This document shows, in pieces, positions 32,054 to 42,061 of a DNA stretch of 64,000 nucleotides. Location: the NCBI RefSeq assembly GCF_007680605.1, contig NZ_VEIO01000001.1, positions 2,423,276 to 2,487,275 of the forward strand, read 5' to 3'. Both the position numbers and the translations under genes were made by a program. Each line of letters begins with the position of its first letter. Within the stretch, counting starts at the first letter, position 1. The notes under the pieces were generated by a model, which was not told the origin of the DNA, did not search any database, and worked only from the letters and a program-made list of their open reading frames with translations. This stretch comes from Paenibacillus xylanexedens (GTDB taxonomy: Bacteria > Bacillota > Bacilli > Paenibacillales > Paenibacillaceae).

Positions 32054-32060
32054 TGTCGAA
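32054..32060 (+). promoter_or_regulatory. 0A box 2 upstream of spo0A
   Basis: TGTCGAA on the plus strand, 20 bp from box 1 and in the opposite orientation. On the minus strand just upstream of it an AAAGGATCA element and AAAGAAAAAT, about 14 bp apart, resemble sigma-H -35/-10 boxes, which fits the known sigma-H/Spo0A control of spo0A, but the match is only fair. Confidence 0.55.
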
Positions 32061-32138
32061 AATTATTTTTCTTTATTTTTTTTTCTTGATCCTTTATAAT
32101 AAATATTTTATTTCAGCATACGATATAATATGTTTACT

Positions 32139-32145
32139 TTCGACA
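32139..32145 (-). promoter_or_regulatory. 0A box 3, near the spoIVB terminator
   Basis: TTCGACA on the plus strand (TTTTGTCGAAAG context on the minus strand), just past the spoIVB terminator. It is the most upstream of the three heptamers relative to spo0A. Confidence 0.55.
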
Positions 32146-32149
32146 AAAA

Positions 32150-32182
32150 AACCTTAAAGCTGTTTAACCAGCCTTAAGGTTT
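32150..32182 (-). terminator. Terminator of spoIVB
   Basis: AACCTTAA (32150-32157) pairs with TTAAGGTT (32174-32181), and on the minus strand the stem ends in TTTTTTT. It overlaps the last codons of spoIVB. Confidence 0.8.
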
Positions 32183-33492
32183 TTCGCTTGACCTTTTTTC
32201 ATCATCACACCAGCATCTTGGAGCATCCATTCAATGAAGCATCCATAACCGGATTTCGGATCATTCACAAAGACATGAGTCACTGCGCCAATAAGCTTGC
32301 CATCTTGAACGATCGGGCTACCACTCATTCCTTGTACGATGCCGCCTGTCTTATCAATCAGTTTAGGGTCGGTAATACGCAATACCAATCCTTTTGTCGC
32401 TGGTTCCGATTGATCGGCAACATGCACAATATCGATGCTGAATCGTTCAACCTGTTGCCCATCCACCACAGTCAGAATTTCGGCTGGCCCCTCCTTCACT
32501 TCATGTGAAAAAGCGACAGGAATTCCTTGTGAATACAAGCTATGTTCCGGATTCTGGGACATCTTACCGAAGATACCAAAAGCCGTATTACGCTCAATGT
32601 TTCCTAAAATTTTGCTTTCTTTAAGAAAATGGGCTCTTTTTTCACCAGGATCTCCAGTTTCACTTTTTGAGATAGACGTAACATTAGACTGTACGATTTG
32701 TCCACTGCCTACAACGATGGAGGTTTGAGTGTTCATGTCCGTAATGACATGACCTAACGCCCCATATACGCCTTGGTCAGGTGCATAGAAGGTAAGCGTA
32801 CCTACACCCGCTGCCGAGTCTCGAATGTACAATCCCAGTCTCCATGCTTTATCTTCTGCATCATACGCCGGGGTTAACTTGGTTTTAATGGTTTCATTCC
32901 CCCGTTTTAGTACAACATCAATACTTTGATTACGTTTACCAGCAAGTTCTACGGCCTCGGATACACCCGATACACCATCCAGACGTTTGCCATCCATATG
33001 GGTAATCAAGTCACCTAATTTGATCCCGGCCGCTTCACCTGGTGATTTTTGTTCATCCGGATTAGAACGAACGAGATGATGCCCAACAACCAGGATACCT
33101 GCAGATTTAACTTTGACACCAATCGTTTGACCCCCTGGAACAACACGCAGATCAGGAATTACGTTTACATTAACCGTTTTAACGGGAATTTTCCCCCATA
33201 GCTTCAAGGTTAGTTTAGCATGTCCCGTCTGCTGAGGATGAAGATGTAAAGGTTCCTGACGAGTAACCTTGAGCGCAGACTGATGATCCAGTCCCACGAT
33301 ATCAGGCCGATCTACGACAGCGCTTGAAGCGGCTGGCACTGCCAGCCTGACGTCTGCCTGCCTGCCTGCAAAGACCTGCACTTCATCAGGCAGAGAAGCA
33401 TAACTCTGCATCGGCTGTACAACCTGGCTAAGTACACATAGAAAGAAGGCAAATAAAAGACCTAGCAATTTTTTCCTGAGGGGGGAATTCAA
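32164..33492 (-). CDS. spoIVB: SpoIVB signalling peptidase (S55)
   Basis: SpoIVB is a forespore-made serine peptidase secreted into the intermembrane space, where it cuts SpoIVFA and so triggers pro-sigma-K processing. The 442-residue protein has a signal anchor (LLGLLFAFFLCVLSQVV), a PDZ domain (~residues 125-205, GEAAGIKLGDLITHMDGKRL) and the S55 catalytic domain with His in YGALGHVITDMNT and Ser in VQGMSGSPIVQDGK. Length agrees with B. subtilis SpoIVB (~425). It sits directly upstream of spo0A and downstream of recN, the conserved order; the long hydrophilic region after the PDZ is normal for the family. Confidence 0.95.
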   Translation of the reverse strand: MNSPLRKKLLGLLFAFFLCVLSQVVQPMQSYASLPDEVQVFAGRQADVRLAVPAASSAVVDRPDIVGLDHQSALKVTRQEPLHLHPQQTGHAKLTLKLWGKIPVKTVNVNVIPDLRVVPGGQTIGVKVKSAGILVVGHHLVRSNPDEQKSPGEAAGIKLGDLITHMDGKRLDGVSGVSEAVELAGKRNQSIDVVLKRGNETIKTKLTPAYDAEDKAWRLGLYIRDSAAGVGTLTFYAPDQGVYGALGHVITDMNTQTSIVVGSGQIVQSNVTSISKSETGDPGEKRAHFLKESKILGNIERNTAFGIFGKMSQNPEHSLYSQGIPVAFSHEVKEGPAEILTVVDGQQVERFSIDIVHVADQSEPATKGLVLRITDPKLIDKTGGIVQGMSGSPIVQDGKLIGAVTHVFVNDPKSGYGCFIEWMLQDAGVMMKKGQAKNLKAG

Positions 33493-33612
33493 TGGCTGTC
33501 ACACTCCCTTTGCTTCTTTCGCTTGACGAAAGGTGGTCGCCAATTGCGTACCTATAAGATAACCCCGCCCCCAGACTTTTATTACTGTCAAACATTACGC
33601 CAGCCGTCCGTT

Positions 33613-35331
33613 TCACCCTTTTCTGGCTTCCGCCAGATTCAGCATTTCCTGTGCATGATGCAGTGTTTTTTCTGTAATTTCCACACCACCGAGCATACGC
33701 GCCAATTCCTTCACTCGGCCTTCCTCGGATAGCGATTCCACTTGAGTCATCGTGCGACCGTCGTAAACATGTTTCTCGATCAAATACTGATGATCCGCCA
33801 TACAAGCTACTTGTGGCAAGTGTGTAATGGAGAATACTTGGCACGTCGAAGACAGACGATGAAGCTTCTCCGCAATGGACTGTGCTGCCCGGCCGCTAAC
33901 GCCGGTATCCACTTCGTCAAAAATCAATACCGGAATGCGGTCATGACGAGCAAAGATGCTCTTCATCGCCAGCATGATTCTGGATAATTCTCCGCCTGAA
34001 GCGATTTTGCCTAATGGCCGAAGAGGCTCACCCGGGTTCGGAGAAATCAGAAATTCCGCATTGTCGGCACCTTGGCGACTGAACCTGATTCGACGTCCAT
34101 TCCATTCAATTCCCTTTGGATCTTCGGCAGGCACGATCTGAACACGCAGTGACGTTCGTTCCATCTGCAGATCCTTGAGCTCACTTTCTACCTGAGCAGC
34201 CAGTTCCTCCGCACATTGTTTACGTACTTTGCTTAGCTCCTCAGCCGATTCCATCACAAGCACAAGCAGTTTGTCACGCTCAGTACGAAGCTTTTCCAAA
34301 CGCTCATCTTTGTTCTCTAGCTGGTCAGTCTCATGACTGATCTGTTCATAATAATTCAAAATGAGTTCTACACTATCTCCATATTTGCGTCTTAGTCCAG
34401 AGATCAGATTTAATCGTTGCTCCACCTCTTCCAGTCTGCCGGGATTAAATTCGATTCGTTCCCGGTAATCCCGCAGTTGAAAGGTGACGTCTTCCAATTG
34501 ATAAAAAGCAGACTGCAATTGCTCTACAATCGGTTGCAACCTTTTGCTGTCATATCCAGAGATATCCTCAATTTGAGATAACGCAATGCTTATCGCTTCT
34601 AATCCACGTTGTCCACTAAGTAACTCGTATGCACCCGAAACACTGTCCATCATTTTCTCGCTATGGGATAGTTTGACCCGTTCTTCGCCAAGTAATTCAT
34701 CTTCCCCTTGGGTAAGGCTGGCCGCAGCAATTTCTTCCAGTTGAAAACGGTACATATCAAGCAGTTGGTAAGCCCGCTGGCTTGACTCTTGTAGCGCTCG
34801 CAATTCCTTCTCTGCTGCAATAAATTTGCTGTATCGCTCCTGATACTTTGCTTTGACGGGGCCGATTATATCGGAGCCATACGTATCCAGCAACCCGAGA
34901 TGACTTTCTGCACGAAGCAGGCTCTGATGCTCATGTTGACCGTGAATGTTGATCAGCTTCTCGCCCACTTCGCGTAGCATTGTCAAATTCACAAGCTGTC
35001 CGTTAATCCGTGATGTACTTTTACCCTGTGTGTTCAGTTCACGCCGAATCACCAGATGTTCCTCCGGCTCACAATGAATACCGAGTTGCTCCAGCGTACT
35101 CCACACCGGATGACTGGGTTCCATCTCAAACAGCGCTTCCATCTCAGCTTTGTCACATCCGTACCGAATCAGATCTGCTGAACTACGCCCTCCCGCGATC
35201 AAGCCGAGAGCATCGATGATAATGGATTTACCTGCACCGGTTTCCCCAGACAATACATGAAACCCCGGATGAAAGACCACATCGACTTCTTCCACCACGG
35301 CGAGATTGCGAATTGATAATGTAACTAACAT
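33613..35331 (-). CDS. recN: DNA repair protein RecN
   Basis: SMC-like ATPase that gathers broken DNA ends in double-strand break repair. About 572 residues: Walker A GETGAGKSIIIDALG, coiled-coil arms (long Gln/Glu/Leu-rich middle, ~160-400), ABC signature in KIASGGELSRIMLAMKSIF and Walker B VLIFDEVDTGVSG. The ATG at 35329-35331 has GGAGGTG nine bases before; a GTG a few codons earlier overlaps that site. It lies between argR and spoIVB as in B. subtilis, where recN, argR and yqxC are neighbours. No LexA-like site was checked in detail in the ~20-bp spacer to argR. Confidence 0.96.
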   Translation of the reverse strand: MLVTLSIRNLAVVEEVDVVFHPGFHVLSGETGAGKSIIIDALGLIAGGRSSADLIRYGCDKAEMEALFEMEPSHPVWSTLEQLGIHCEPEEHLVIRRELNTQGKSTSRINGQLVNLTMLREVGEKLINIHGQHEHQSLLRAESHLGLLDTYGSDIIGPVKAKYQERYSKFIAAEKELRALQESSQRAYQLLDMYRFQLEEIAAASLTQGEDELLGEERVKLSHSEKMMDSVSGAYELLSGQRGLEAISIALSQIEDISGYDSKRLQPIVEQLQSAFYQLEDVTFQLRDYRERIEFNPGRLEEVEQRLNLISGLRRKYGDSVELILNYYEQISHETDQLENKDERLEKLRTERDKLLVLVMESAEELSKVRKQCAEELAAQVESELKDLQMERTSLRVQIVPAEDPKGIEWNGRRIRFSRQGADNAEFLISPNPGEPLRPLGKIASGGELSRIMLAMKSIFARHDRIPVLIFDEVDTGVSGRAAQSIAEKLHRLSSTCQVFSITHLPQVACMADHQYLIEKHVYDGRTMTQVESLSEEGRVKELARMLGGVEITEKTLHHAQEMLNLAEARKG

Positions 35332-35354
35332 CTGCAAAAACACCTCCGGCTGAT

Positions 35355-35804
35355 TTAAGCAATATATCCCATGATGCGCTCAATGACAGTGACGCTGTTG
35401 TCTTCTGTACGGCAAATAATAAGGATCGTATCGTCTCCACAGATCGTACCCATCACTTCAGTCCACTCAATATTGTCAAGCAATGCCGCAATGGAGTTCG
35501 CTGTTCCCGGCAAACATTTCATCACCACAAGATTGTTGGTGTGATCAATGTGCAGGAAATTATCCACAAGCGCGCGCTTGAGCTTTTGAATCGGATTGTA
35601 GCGCTGATCGGTTGGCAACGAATATTTATATCGTCCATCATCCATTGGAATTTTGATTAAAAGAAGCTCTTTAATATCCCGCGATACCGTTGCCTGTGTC
35701 ACCTGAAAACCTGCTTGACGCAATGCTTCAACCAGATCATCTTGGGTCTCTATCTCATTTTGACTAATAATTTCACGAATCTTGATATGTCGTTGTCCTT
35801 TCAT
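35355..35804 (-). CDS. argR: Arginine repressor ArgR/AhrC
   Basis: Hexameric repressor/activator of arginine metabolism. The 149-residue protein has an N-terminal winged helix ([20 protein letters not shown]) and a C-terminal oligomerisation/arginine domain ([34 protein letters not shown]). The ATG at 35802-35804 has GGAGG five bases upstream; an in-frame TTG 12 bases earlier overlaps the site. Location between tlyA-side genes and recN matches the Bacillus AhrC position. Ends 11 bp before the recN start region. Confidence 0.94.
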   Translation of the reverse strand: MKGQRHIKIREIISQNEIETQDDLVEALRQAGFQVTQATVSRDIKELLLIKIPMDDGRYKYSLPTDQRYNPIQKLKRALVDNFLHIDHTNNLVVMKCLPGTANSIAALLDNIEWTEVMGTICGDDTILIICRTEDNSVTVIERIMGYIA

Positions 35805-35893
35805 ACATGCCTCCAATTAAAATGTATTGCAAAGATGCAGTATTGATCTTTACTGCAATGCTGTATCATGCCATACTTCAAACTTATTATATA

Positions 35894-36379
35894 TTAATCC
35901 AAATCCTCTCCATCATACACGTCTTCTTGATAATCCATAAGCCTGATTACCATTATATCGGAATCATCCGTATCTACATAAAGCAATCCTTCACATCCAG
36001 GGTACAATAATAAATAGGGAAGAAAGCGATCCCTTATAGCAGGTCCGCTTCGTTCAAGAGGTTGCCTGCGACGGGAAGTTTTGACCAGATACCGGGCATC
36101 CTGCCGCTCAGCAACATAATCAATAAACAACCTGCTGTATAGAACGGTATTATCGGCCTCAAAGGCTAGAGGTACTTTCATTTTCCCGCCAATCACGTCG
36201 TATCCGTTTGCCTCAAGTAAAGTCAGGGCAGGAGAATCTTGAATGTTTTCATTAAGTCTCAACTCGGCCAAGCTTACCGGAATCGGACGATTCAGCCAGC
36301 TACGCAGTCCGAGAAACAACCATACGATTAAACAGACAGCAAACACACCAATAACGATTGTGTCATATTGACCCTCCAT
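35894..36379 (-). CDS. Hypothetical membrane-anchored protein
   Basis: A 161-residue protein of unknown function with an N-terminal membrane helix (TIVIGVFAVCLIVWLFLGL) and a soluble part (LAELRLNENIQDSPALTLLE, SRLFIDYVAERQDARYLVK, ending DDSDIMVIRLMDYQEDVYDG). GAGGTGAGCGG precedes the ATG. It sits between tlyA and argR on the same strand, a position where Paenibacillus carries a small gene of this kind as far as I recall; I do not recognise a domain. Confidence 0.7.
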   Translation of the reverse strand: MEGQYDTIVIGVFAVCLIVWLFLGLRSWLNRPIPVSLAELRLNENIQDSPALTLLEANGYDVIGGKMKVPLAFEADNTVLYSRLFIDYVAERQDARYLVKTSRRRQPLERSGPAIRDRFLPYLLLYPGCEGLLYVDTDDSDIMVIRLMDYQEDVYDGEDLD

Positions 36380-36465
36380 TACCGCTCACCTCAAGTGATA
36401 TATTCGAGATCGAACACCCGTTTTCCTTTGTCCCAAAATATCTTTCCAGCGAAAAGAAACCCATC

Positions 36466-37311
36466 CTATGATGAGTTTCCCGTAAAAGTATGAGCGGCTT
36501 CCTTGGCGACCTGCTCTGCAAGTCCGTCAAGTGAAGCCTCGTCGTTCTCTGGTTGTGCGGCCTCTGATGCTTCCAGACGCCAGTGTGCGAGAAATTCGAT
36601 ATTTCCCTCCCCACCCGTAATCGGTGAGAAGGTAAGGCCTTTCAGGTTTAATCCAAGTTGACTGGCAAAATGAAGCATGGTCTGCAATACATCCTTGTGC
36701 ACCTTCGGGTCTCGGACAACACCGGATTTACCCACTTTATCTCGTCCCGCCTCAAACTGCGGTTTAATCAGAGCCACAATATCCGCAGGCCGTTGCAACA
36801 GAGCCAGAAGCGGCGGAAGTATAATTCGCAAGGAGATAAAGGATACGTCAATGCTTGCAAAGTTTGGCACAGGTCCACTCAGATCTTCAGGCGTGACATA
36901 ACGGAAATTCGTACGTTCCATCACGGTGACCCGCTCATCATTACGCAGTGACCAATCCAGTTGATTATACCCTACATCAATGGCGTATACATGGGATGCA
37001 CCATGTTGAAGGGCACAATCCGTAAAACCACCAGTGGATGAACCAATATCCAACATGACAAGATCATTCATATTCAGGTTGAAATGACGAATCGCTTTTT
37101 CAAGCTTTAGTCCACCTCTGCCTACATAAGGATGCACTGAACCTTTTACCTTCAGCTGAGCATCCCTTGGAATTTTCATGCCTGCTTTTTCAATCGGTTC
37201 GTTATTGGCATACACAAGTCCGGCCATTATCGCAGCCTTTGCCTTCTCACGGCTTTCGTAGTAGCCCTGTTCCACCAGCAGCACATCGATTCTTTCTTTC
37301 GGGAGTGACAT
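36466..37311 (-). CDS. tlyA: TlyA-family rRNA 2'-O-methyltransferase (YqxC)
   Basis: The 281-residue protein has an N-terminal S4 RNA-binding domain (RIDVLLVEQGYYESREKAKA) and an FtsJ-type methyltransferase domain with the AdoMet motif VMLDIGSSTGGFTDCALQHG, then YAIDVGYNQLDWSLRND and the catalytic-tetrad region ALIKPQFEAGRDKVGK. Homologues methylate 16S/23S rRNA ribose 2'-OH; some are reported haemolysins. It follows dxs downstream of ispA-xseB-xseA-folD in a long operon-like row; the C-terminal ~25 residues (NDEASLDGLAEQVAKEAAHT) are a Glu/Ala-rich extension. Confidence 0.93.
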   Translation of the reverse strand: MSLPKERIDVLLVEQGYYESREKAKAAIMAGLVYANNEPIEKAGMKIPRDAQLKVKGSVHPYVGRGGLKLEKAIRHFNLNMNDLVMLDIGSSTGGFTDCALQHGASHVYAIDVGYNQLDWSLRNDERVTVMERTNFRYVTPEDLSGPVPNFASIDVSFISLRIILPPLLALLQRPADIVALIKPQFEAGRDKVGKSGVVRDPKVHKDVLQTMLHFASQLGLNLKGLTFSPITGGEGNIEFLAHWRLEASEAAQPENDEASLDGLAEQVAKEAAHTFTGNSS

Positions 37312-37342
37312 GTCTTTCTCCTATCCGCTAATCATTCTAATG

Positions 37343-39250
37343 TTAGGAAGGAAAACGTGTTTTGGACATTCCGTATGAAGATTGAACAGCCATTTTACGC
37401 AATTCGGCACTTACATTCTCCACCGTGAGACCAACCTCTTCACGTTGTTCCTTGATGCTGCCATGTTCGATAAATCGGTCAGGAATGCCCATCAGGTGCA
37501 CATGAACATCATGTATACCTTGTTCAGCATAGAATTCCAACACCGCACTTCCCATGCTGCCTGCCTGTGAGGTTTCTTCAAGCACAATCAGCTTTGTCCC
37601 ACGGACAGCCAGATCACGAAGCATCTGTTCATCCAATGGTTTGAGGAAACGAGCATTGATAACTCCAGTATTTATCCCTTCCCGTTTCACCGTATCTGCA
37701 ACTTCTTCAGCCAGCTGAACCATGGAACCCGAAGCGATAATTGCGTATCCTTCAGCTGGACGTAGCTGTTCCCATGATCCAATTGGAATCGGAACTAAGA
37801 CATCGTCCATTGGTACGCCAACCACATTGTTACGCGGGTAACGATACGCAATCGGACCTTCGTTATAATCCAGCGCCGTTTTCATCATATGGCGCAGTTC
37901 ATTCTCATCTTTTGGCATCATAAGTACAATATTCGGAATGTGACGCATAAACGCAACATCGTATACGCCCTGATGTGTCTCACCGTCAGGTCCAACAAAT
38001 CCAGCACGGTCAATGGCAAATATAACATTTGCATTGTGACGACAGATGTCGTGAACGATCTGATCATATGCACGTTGCATGAACGTGGAGTATACCGCAT
38101 AAACCGGTTTTAGCCCTTCCATAGCGAGTGCCGCACACATCGTAGCTGCATGCTGTTCCGCAATCCCCACATCAATCATGCGATCCGGGAACTCTTTGCT
38201 GAATGGAATCAGACCTGAACCTGTAGGCATCGCAGGTGTAACCGCAACGATACGTTTATCCTCTTTCGCCAGTTCAATGAGCGTCTGACCGAATACTTCG
38301 GTGTACATCGGTTTTCCAACTGCTTTGAGCACTTGACCTGATTCAATTTTATATGGCGAAATTCCGTGCCACTTATGCGAATCCGCCTCGGCAGGCTGAT
38401 AACCTTTGCCTTTGGTAGTAAGCACATGAACCATTACAGGACCATCCACATTGTCAGCCTGTTTGAAAGCCTCAATCAGTTGCGGGATGTCATGCCCGTC
38501 AATCGGGCCCAAATACGTGAAACCCAGTTCTTCAAAAAGAACACCGGGAACCATCATATATTTGACACTATCCTTAATCCAGCTCGCCGATTTCGCCAGA
38601 CGATCACCAATGGCCGGAATTTTTTTGAGAATACCTTCCACATCATCTTTAGCTTTCAAGTAATGACGATCTGAACGAATTTTGCTCAAGTATTTATGCA
38701 TAGCTCCCACATTGGGTGCGATGGACATCTCATTATCGTTAAGAATAACCATCAGCTTACGCTGTTCATGTCCGATATGGTTCAGTGCTTCAAACGCCAT
38801 ACCGCCTGTAAGCGCTCCGTCTCCAATGATGGCGATAACCTGGTTATCCTCACCTTTCAGATCACGAGCCATAGCCATACCCATAGCAGCAGACAATGAA
38901 GTGCTACTGTGCCCGGCTTCCCATACGTCATGTTCACTTTCGTTCCGTTTGACAAATCCGCATAATCCGTTCTGTTGGCGCAGCGTATCAAAGCGATCCA
39001 TCCGGCCCGTCAAAACTTTATGCACATAAGCCTGGTGCCCCACATCAAAAATCATTTTATCCGTCGGACTGTTGTAGCAGTAGTGCAGGGCCACGGTGAG
39101 CTCAACCACTCCTAAGTTCGGTGCAAGATGCCCACCTGTAGCAGATAGCTTCTCAATCAGAAACTGGCGGATCTCTGCCGACAAAAGGACAAGATCATCC
39201 TGGGACATCACCTTTAGATCACTGGGTTGTTTAATTTGTGGAAGCAGCAC
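37343..39250 (-). CDS. dxs: 1-Deoxy-D-xylulose-5-phosphate synthase
   Basis: First enzyme of the MEP isoprenoid pathway; joins pyruvate and glyceraldehyde 3-phosphate using thiamine diphosphate. The 635-residue protein has [15 protein letters not shown], the TPP-binding [32 protein letters not shown] and the pyrimidine-domain region [16 protein letters not shown], with C-terminal transketolase part [16 protein letters not shown]. Start is GTG at 39248-39250 with GGGGAG six bases before. Length and motifs are normal. It follows ispA by ~290 bp, which hold no visible gene. Confidence 0.95.
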   Translation of the reverse strand: MLLPQIKQPSDLKVMSQDDLVLLSAEIRQFLIEKLSATGGHLAPNLGVVELTVALHYCYNSPTDKMIFDVGHQAYVHKVLTGRMDRFDTLRQQNGLCGFVKRNESEHDVWEAGHSSTSLSAAMGMAMARDLKGEDNQVIAIIGDGALTGGMAFEALNHIGHEQRKLMVILNDNEMSIAPNVGAMHKYLSKIRSDRHYLKAKDDVEGILKKIPAIGDRLAKSASWIKDSVKYMMVPGVLFEELGFTYLGPIDGHDIPQLIEAFKQADNVDGPVMVHVLTTKGKGYQPAEADSHKWHGISPYKIESGQVLKAVGKPMYTEVFGQTLIELAKEDKRIVAVTPAMPTGSGLIPFSKEFPDRMIDVGIAEQHAATMCAALAMEGLKPVYAVYSTFMQRAYDQIVHDICRHNANVIFAIDRAGFVGPDGETHQGVYDVAFMRHIPNIVLMMPKDENELRHMMKTALDYNEGPIAYRYPRNNVVGVPMDDVLVPIPIGSWEQLRPAEGYAIIASGSMVQLAEEVADTVKREGINTGVINARFLKPLDEQMLRDLAVRGTKLIVLEETSQAGSMGSAVLEFYAEQGIHDVHVHLMGIPDRFIEHGSIKEQREEVGLTVENVSAELRKMAVQSSYGMSKTRFPS

Positions 39251-39541
39251 GAGAATCTCCCCGCTTTCCTAGAATGTTGTTGTTCATTAAATGTATATCA
39301 TTTATTGATTGTAATGGATTGAATAACATTGAATCATTATACCATAAACGAACAAGAATCATAATTTACAGCCTGCTTCAGAGCCGATCAAGAGTCGTTC
39401 GCTTACGATTCATATCCGAAGCTCTATAATTATGTATTCTCCTTTCATGAAAAAAGCTTTTGTTTTGTTTATTGGCATAAAGAGACCATTACTATCATTA
39501 CACTGTTCATTTCACATTGAATCAGCCAGCTACGTTAAATG

Positions 39542-40447
39542 TTAATGGTCACGACTCATCAGATAATCGGCAATCTCCATTAACCTTGAAGCATCCGGCA
39601 ATTGCGCTCGTTCAAGTGCATCTTTAGCGGATTGTGTGAGGGACTTCACTTCTGCAACGGAAGCTTCCATTCCGATGAAGTACGGATAAGTTACCTTCTG
39701 CTGATTCACGTCACTTTGCGTTTTTTTCCCCATCTTCTGCTCGTCACCCGTCAGGTCCAAAATGTCATCCTGAATCTGGAATGCAAGTCCTAAATCCCGG
39801 CCAAATACACTTAGTGCCTCCAATTGTCCTTCTGTAGCTCCTCCGATGCGAGCACCTGCAAGGAGGGAGAAGACAATCAAATCACCTGTTTTATGCAGAT
39901 GAATATATTGAAGCTGAGACAAGTCTGTCAAGCCTTGCTCGCCTTCCATATCAGCAACCTGACCGCCAACCATGCCTCTGGCTCCTGCAAGTTCAGCTAA
40001 ATCCTGGACAATAGCTAACAAAGCATCAGCATTTACTCCGCTCTGACGTCCAGCCTGAACAATGCTATAGAAAGCATGGGTCAGCAGTGCATCTCCCGCA
40101 AGAATGGCTGTCGCTTCTCCATATACTTTGTGATTCGTTAATTTTCCCCTACGATAATCATCATTATCCATCGCAGGCAAGTCGTCGTGGATCAACGAAT
40201 ATGTATGAACCATCTCCACGGCGCAGGCTACCGGCATCGCGGCTGTACGCTCCGCGCCGAAGGCTTCCGCCGCAGCAACGACCAGAAGTGGACGAAGGCG
40301 TTTACCACCAGCCATTAATGAGTACTGCATCGAATCGGTGAGCGAACGAGGCACATCCCAATGCTCGGGAAGGGTATGTTTCAGCGCTTCCGTAACATCT
40401 CCAGTAACTTCCTGAAGATAAGCTTCAAATGAAAGACGGTTACTCAT
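39542..40447 (-). CDS. ispA: Farnesyl diphosphate synthase IspA
   Basis: Condenses IPP and DMAPP to farnesyl diphosphate, the precursor of undecaprenyl carrier and quinones. The 301-residue protein has the FARM motif in SLIHDDLPAMDNDDYRRG and the second aspartate-rich motif in LAFQIQDDILDLTGDEQKMG. GERKRLRP-like GKRLRPLLVVAAAEAF is also typical. It overlaps xseB by 8 bp, as is usual for the folD-xseA-xseB-ispA-dxs row, so translation is likely coupled. Confidence 0.96.
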   Translation of the reverse strand: MSNRLSFEAYLQEVTGDVTEALKHTLPEHWDVPRSLTDSMQYSLMAGGKRLRPLLVVAAAEAFGAERTAAMPVACAVEMVHTYSLIHDDLPAMDNDDYRRGKLTNHKVYGEATAILAGDALLTHAFYSIVQAGRQSGVNADALLAIVQDLAELAGARGMVGGQVADMEGEQGLTDLSQLQYIHLHKTGDLIVFSLLAGARIGGATEGQLEALSVFGRDLGLAFQIQDDILDLTGDEQKMGKKTQSDVNQQKVTYPYFIGMEASVAEVKSLTQSAKDALERAQLPDASRLMEIADYLMSRDH

Positions 40448-40697
40448 TCATCTCACCGCTCTCCTCGTCAGCCGTACCAAAAGGCTTCTTGCGAAGCTCC
40501 CCATCTTCTTCTACGATCATCTCGATCTTACGTTCCACTTGTTCCAGCTTCAACCCGCATAACTGGGAAAGCTTCATTCCGCGCTGAAACAAATCAATCG
40601 CTTGCTCCAGAGGAACATCCCCATGCTCCAGCTGACCTACGATGTCTTCTAATGCCGCCATTGCCTCTTCAAAATTCAGTTCCGGTTCATTCGCCAT
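40440..40697 (-). CDS. xseB: Exodeoxyribonuclease VII small subunit
   Basis: The 85-residue small subunit binds XseA to form exonuclease VII, which degrades single-stranded DNA. The core FEEAMAALEDIVGQLEHGDV and LEQAIDLFQRGMKLSQLC is the family signature. GGAGGACAATAACATCC precedes the ATG. It overlaps xseA by 11 bp and ispA by 8 bp. The C-terminus is rich in Glu/Gly, slightly longer than minimal members. Confidence 0.95.
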   Translation of the reverse strand: MANEPELNFEEAMAALEDIVGQLEHGDVPLEQAIDLFQRGMKLSQLCGLKLEQVERKIEMIVEEDGELRKKPFGTADEESGEMNE

Positions 40698-42051
40698 GGA
40701 TGTTATTGTCCTCCTTCATTCCCCAGACCTGACAGTCCAGCTGTCCGTCCGCTAATTTGATCTTCACCGAGTCGCCCGGCTGTACATCGTTTATGGATTT
40801 AATCAATCGCTGTTCCTGCTCATCGTAGACTAGACTATAACCACGTGACATCACCTTCAGCGGACTGAGTGCATCGAGATGCCTTACCAGTGACTTCCAC
40901 TGTTGTTGCTTGCTACGTGTAATTGATCTCATCGCAAGTTCAAGTTGCTTGCGAGCAGCTGCATTGTCCCGGCGTGCTGTATTCACTTGTTCCCGAGGAT
41001 TAAACCGCTGTAAAGCTGTCCGTAACCGTTCTTGCTTTTCTCCCGTCCATTTCATCCGTGTATCCACACTTCGTTGCAAGCGTTGATGTAACATATCCAG
41101 ACGTTCTGTATGCTGCATCAACGTTCTGCGCGGATGCACCAGCACCGGGGAGCGCTGAAGACGAGTCAGGCGTTCACGATGATATACGGCACGTTGCTTC
41201 AGACTGTTGTGTAACTGGCGCTGTCTTCGTGCAATCTGCTCCAGCAACTCTGCACGATTCGGCACAGCAAGTTCCGCTGCCGCTGTTGGTGTCGCAGCAC
41301 GTAAATCGGAAACAAAGTCTGCAATCGTAAAGTCCGTTTCATGACCAACCGCAGAGATCACTGGAATGGTTGAAGCTGCAATGGCTCGAGCTACAATTTC
41401 TTCGTTAAAAGCCCACAGTTCTTCGAGTGATCCACCGCCCCGTCCTACAATAAGCACATCCGCTTCAGCCATATGGTTAAAATTGTTTATTGCCTTGACG
41501 ATGGATGGAGCCGCTCCTTTGCCTTGAACAAGCACCGGGTACAATACAACTTTAGCCGATGGATATCTTCGTTGCAGTGTGATCATAATGTCACGAACAG
41601 CCGCTCCAGTAGGCGATGTTACAACACCAATCGTTTGTGGATAACTTGGGATGGGTCTTTTGCGAGCAGGAGAGAACAATCCTTCGTCCTCCAGTTTCTT
41701 TTTCAGCTGCTCATAGGCCAGATATAAACTGCCTATACCATCTGGCTGCATATGTGTCGCATAAAATTGATACTGCCCGTCGCGTTCATATACCGAAACG
41801 TTACCACGCGCAATAACCCTTGCACCCTCCTTCGGTACAAAGGGTAAACGCTGATTATGCGATGCAAACATGATGGATTTGATCCGACTGTCCTTGTCCT
41901 TCAACGTAAAATACATGTGGCCGCTGGAGTGATGCGTGAAATTGGATATCTCCCCGCGCAGCCAGACGTCCGACAGAACCTGATCCGATTCCAGTTTCAT
42001 CCGGATATATCGGTTCAGGTCTTTAATAGAATAAATTTTCTGCTCTGCCAC
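40687..42051 (-). CDS. xseA: Exodeoxyribonuclease VII large subunit
   Basis: The 454-residue catalytic subunit: N-terminal OB-fold (ISNFTHHSSGHMYFTLKDKD), then a catalytic domain with IGVVTSPTGAAVRDIMITL, DVLIVGRGGGSLEELWAFN and SAVGHETDFTIADFVSDLRA, and a coiled-coil C-terminus (RTALQRFNPREQVNTARRD). Start is GTG at 42049-42051 with a weak site. The DxxxxGxxxD-type pattern of the active site is present. Nothing unusual in length or motif. Confidence 0.94.
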   Translation of the reverse strand: MAEQKIYSIKDLNRYIRMKLESDQVLSDVWLRGEISNFTHHSSGHMYFTLKDKDSRIKSIMFASHNQRLPFVPKEGARVIARGNVSVYERDGQYQFYATHMQPDGIGSLYLAYEQLKKKLEDEGLFSPARKRPIPSYPQTIGVVTSPTGAAVRDIMITLQRRYPSAKVVLYPVLVQGKGAAPSIVKAINNFNHMAEADVLIVGRGGGSLEELWAFNEEIVARAIAASTIPVISAVGHETDFTIADFVSDLRAATPTAAAELAVPNRAELLEQIARRQRQLHNSLKQRAVYHRERLTRLQRSPVLVHPRRTLMQHTERLDMLHQRLQRSVDTRMKWTGEKQERLRTALQRFNPREQVNTARRDNAAARKQLELAMRSITRSKQQQWKSLVRHLDALSPLKVMSRGYSLVYDEQEQRLIKSINDVQPGDSVKIKLADGQLDCQVWGMKEDNNIHGE

Positions 42052-42061
42052 GGACAGTTAC

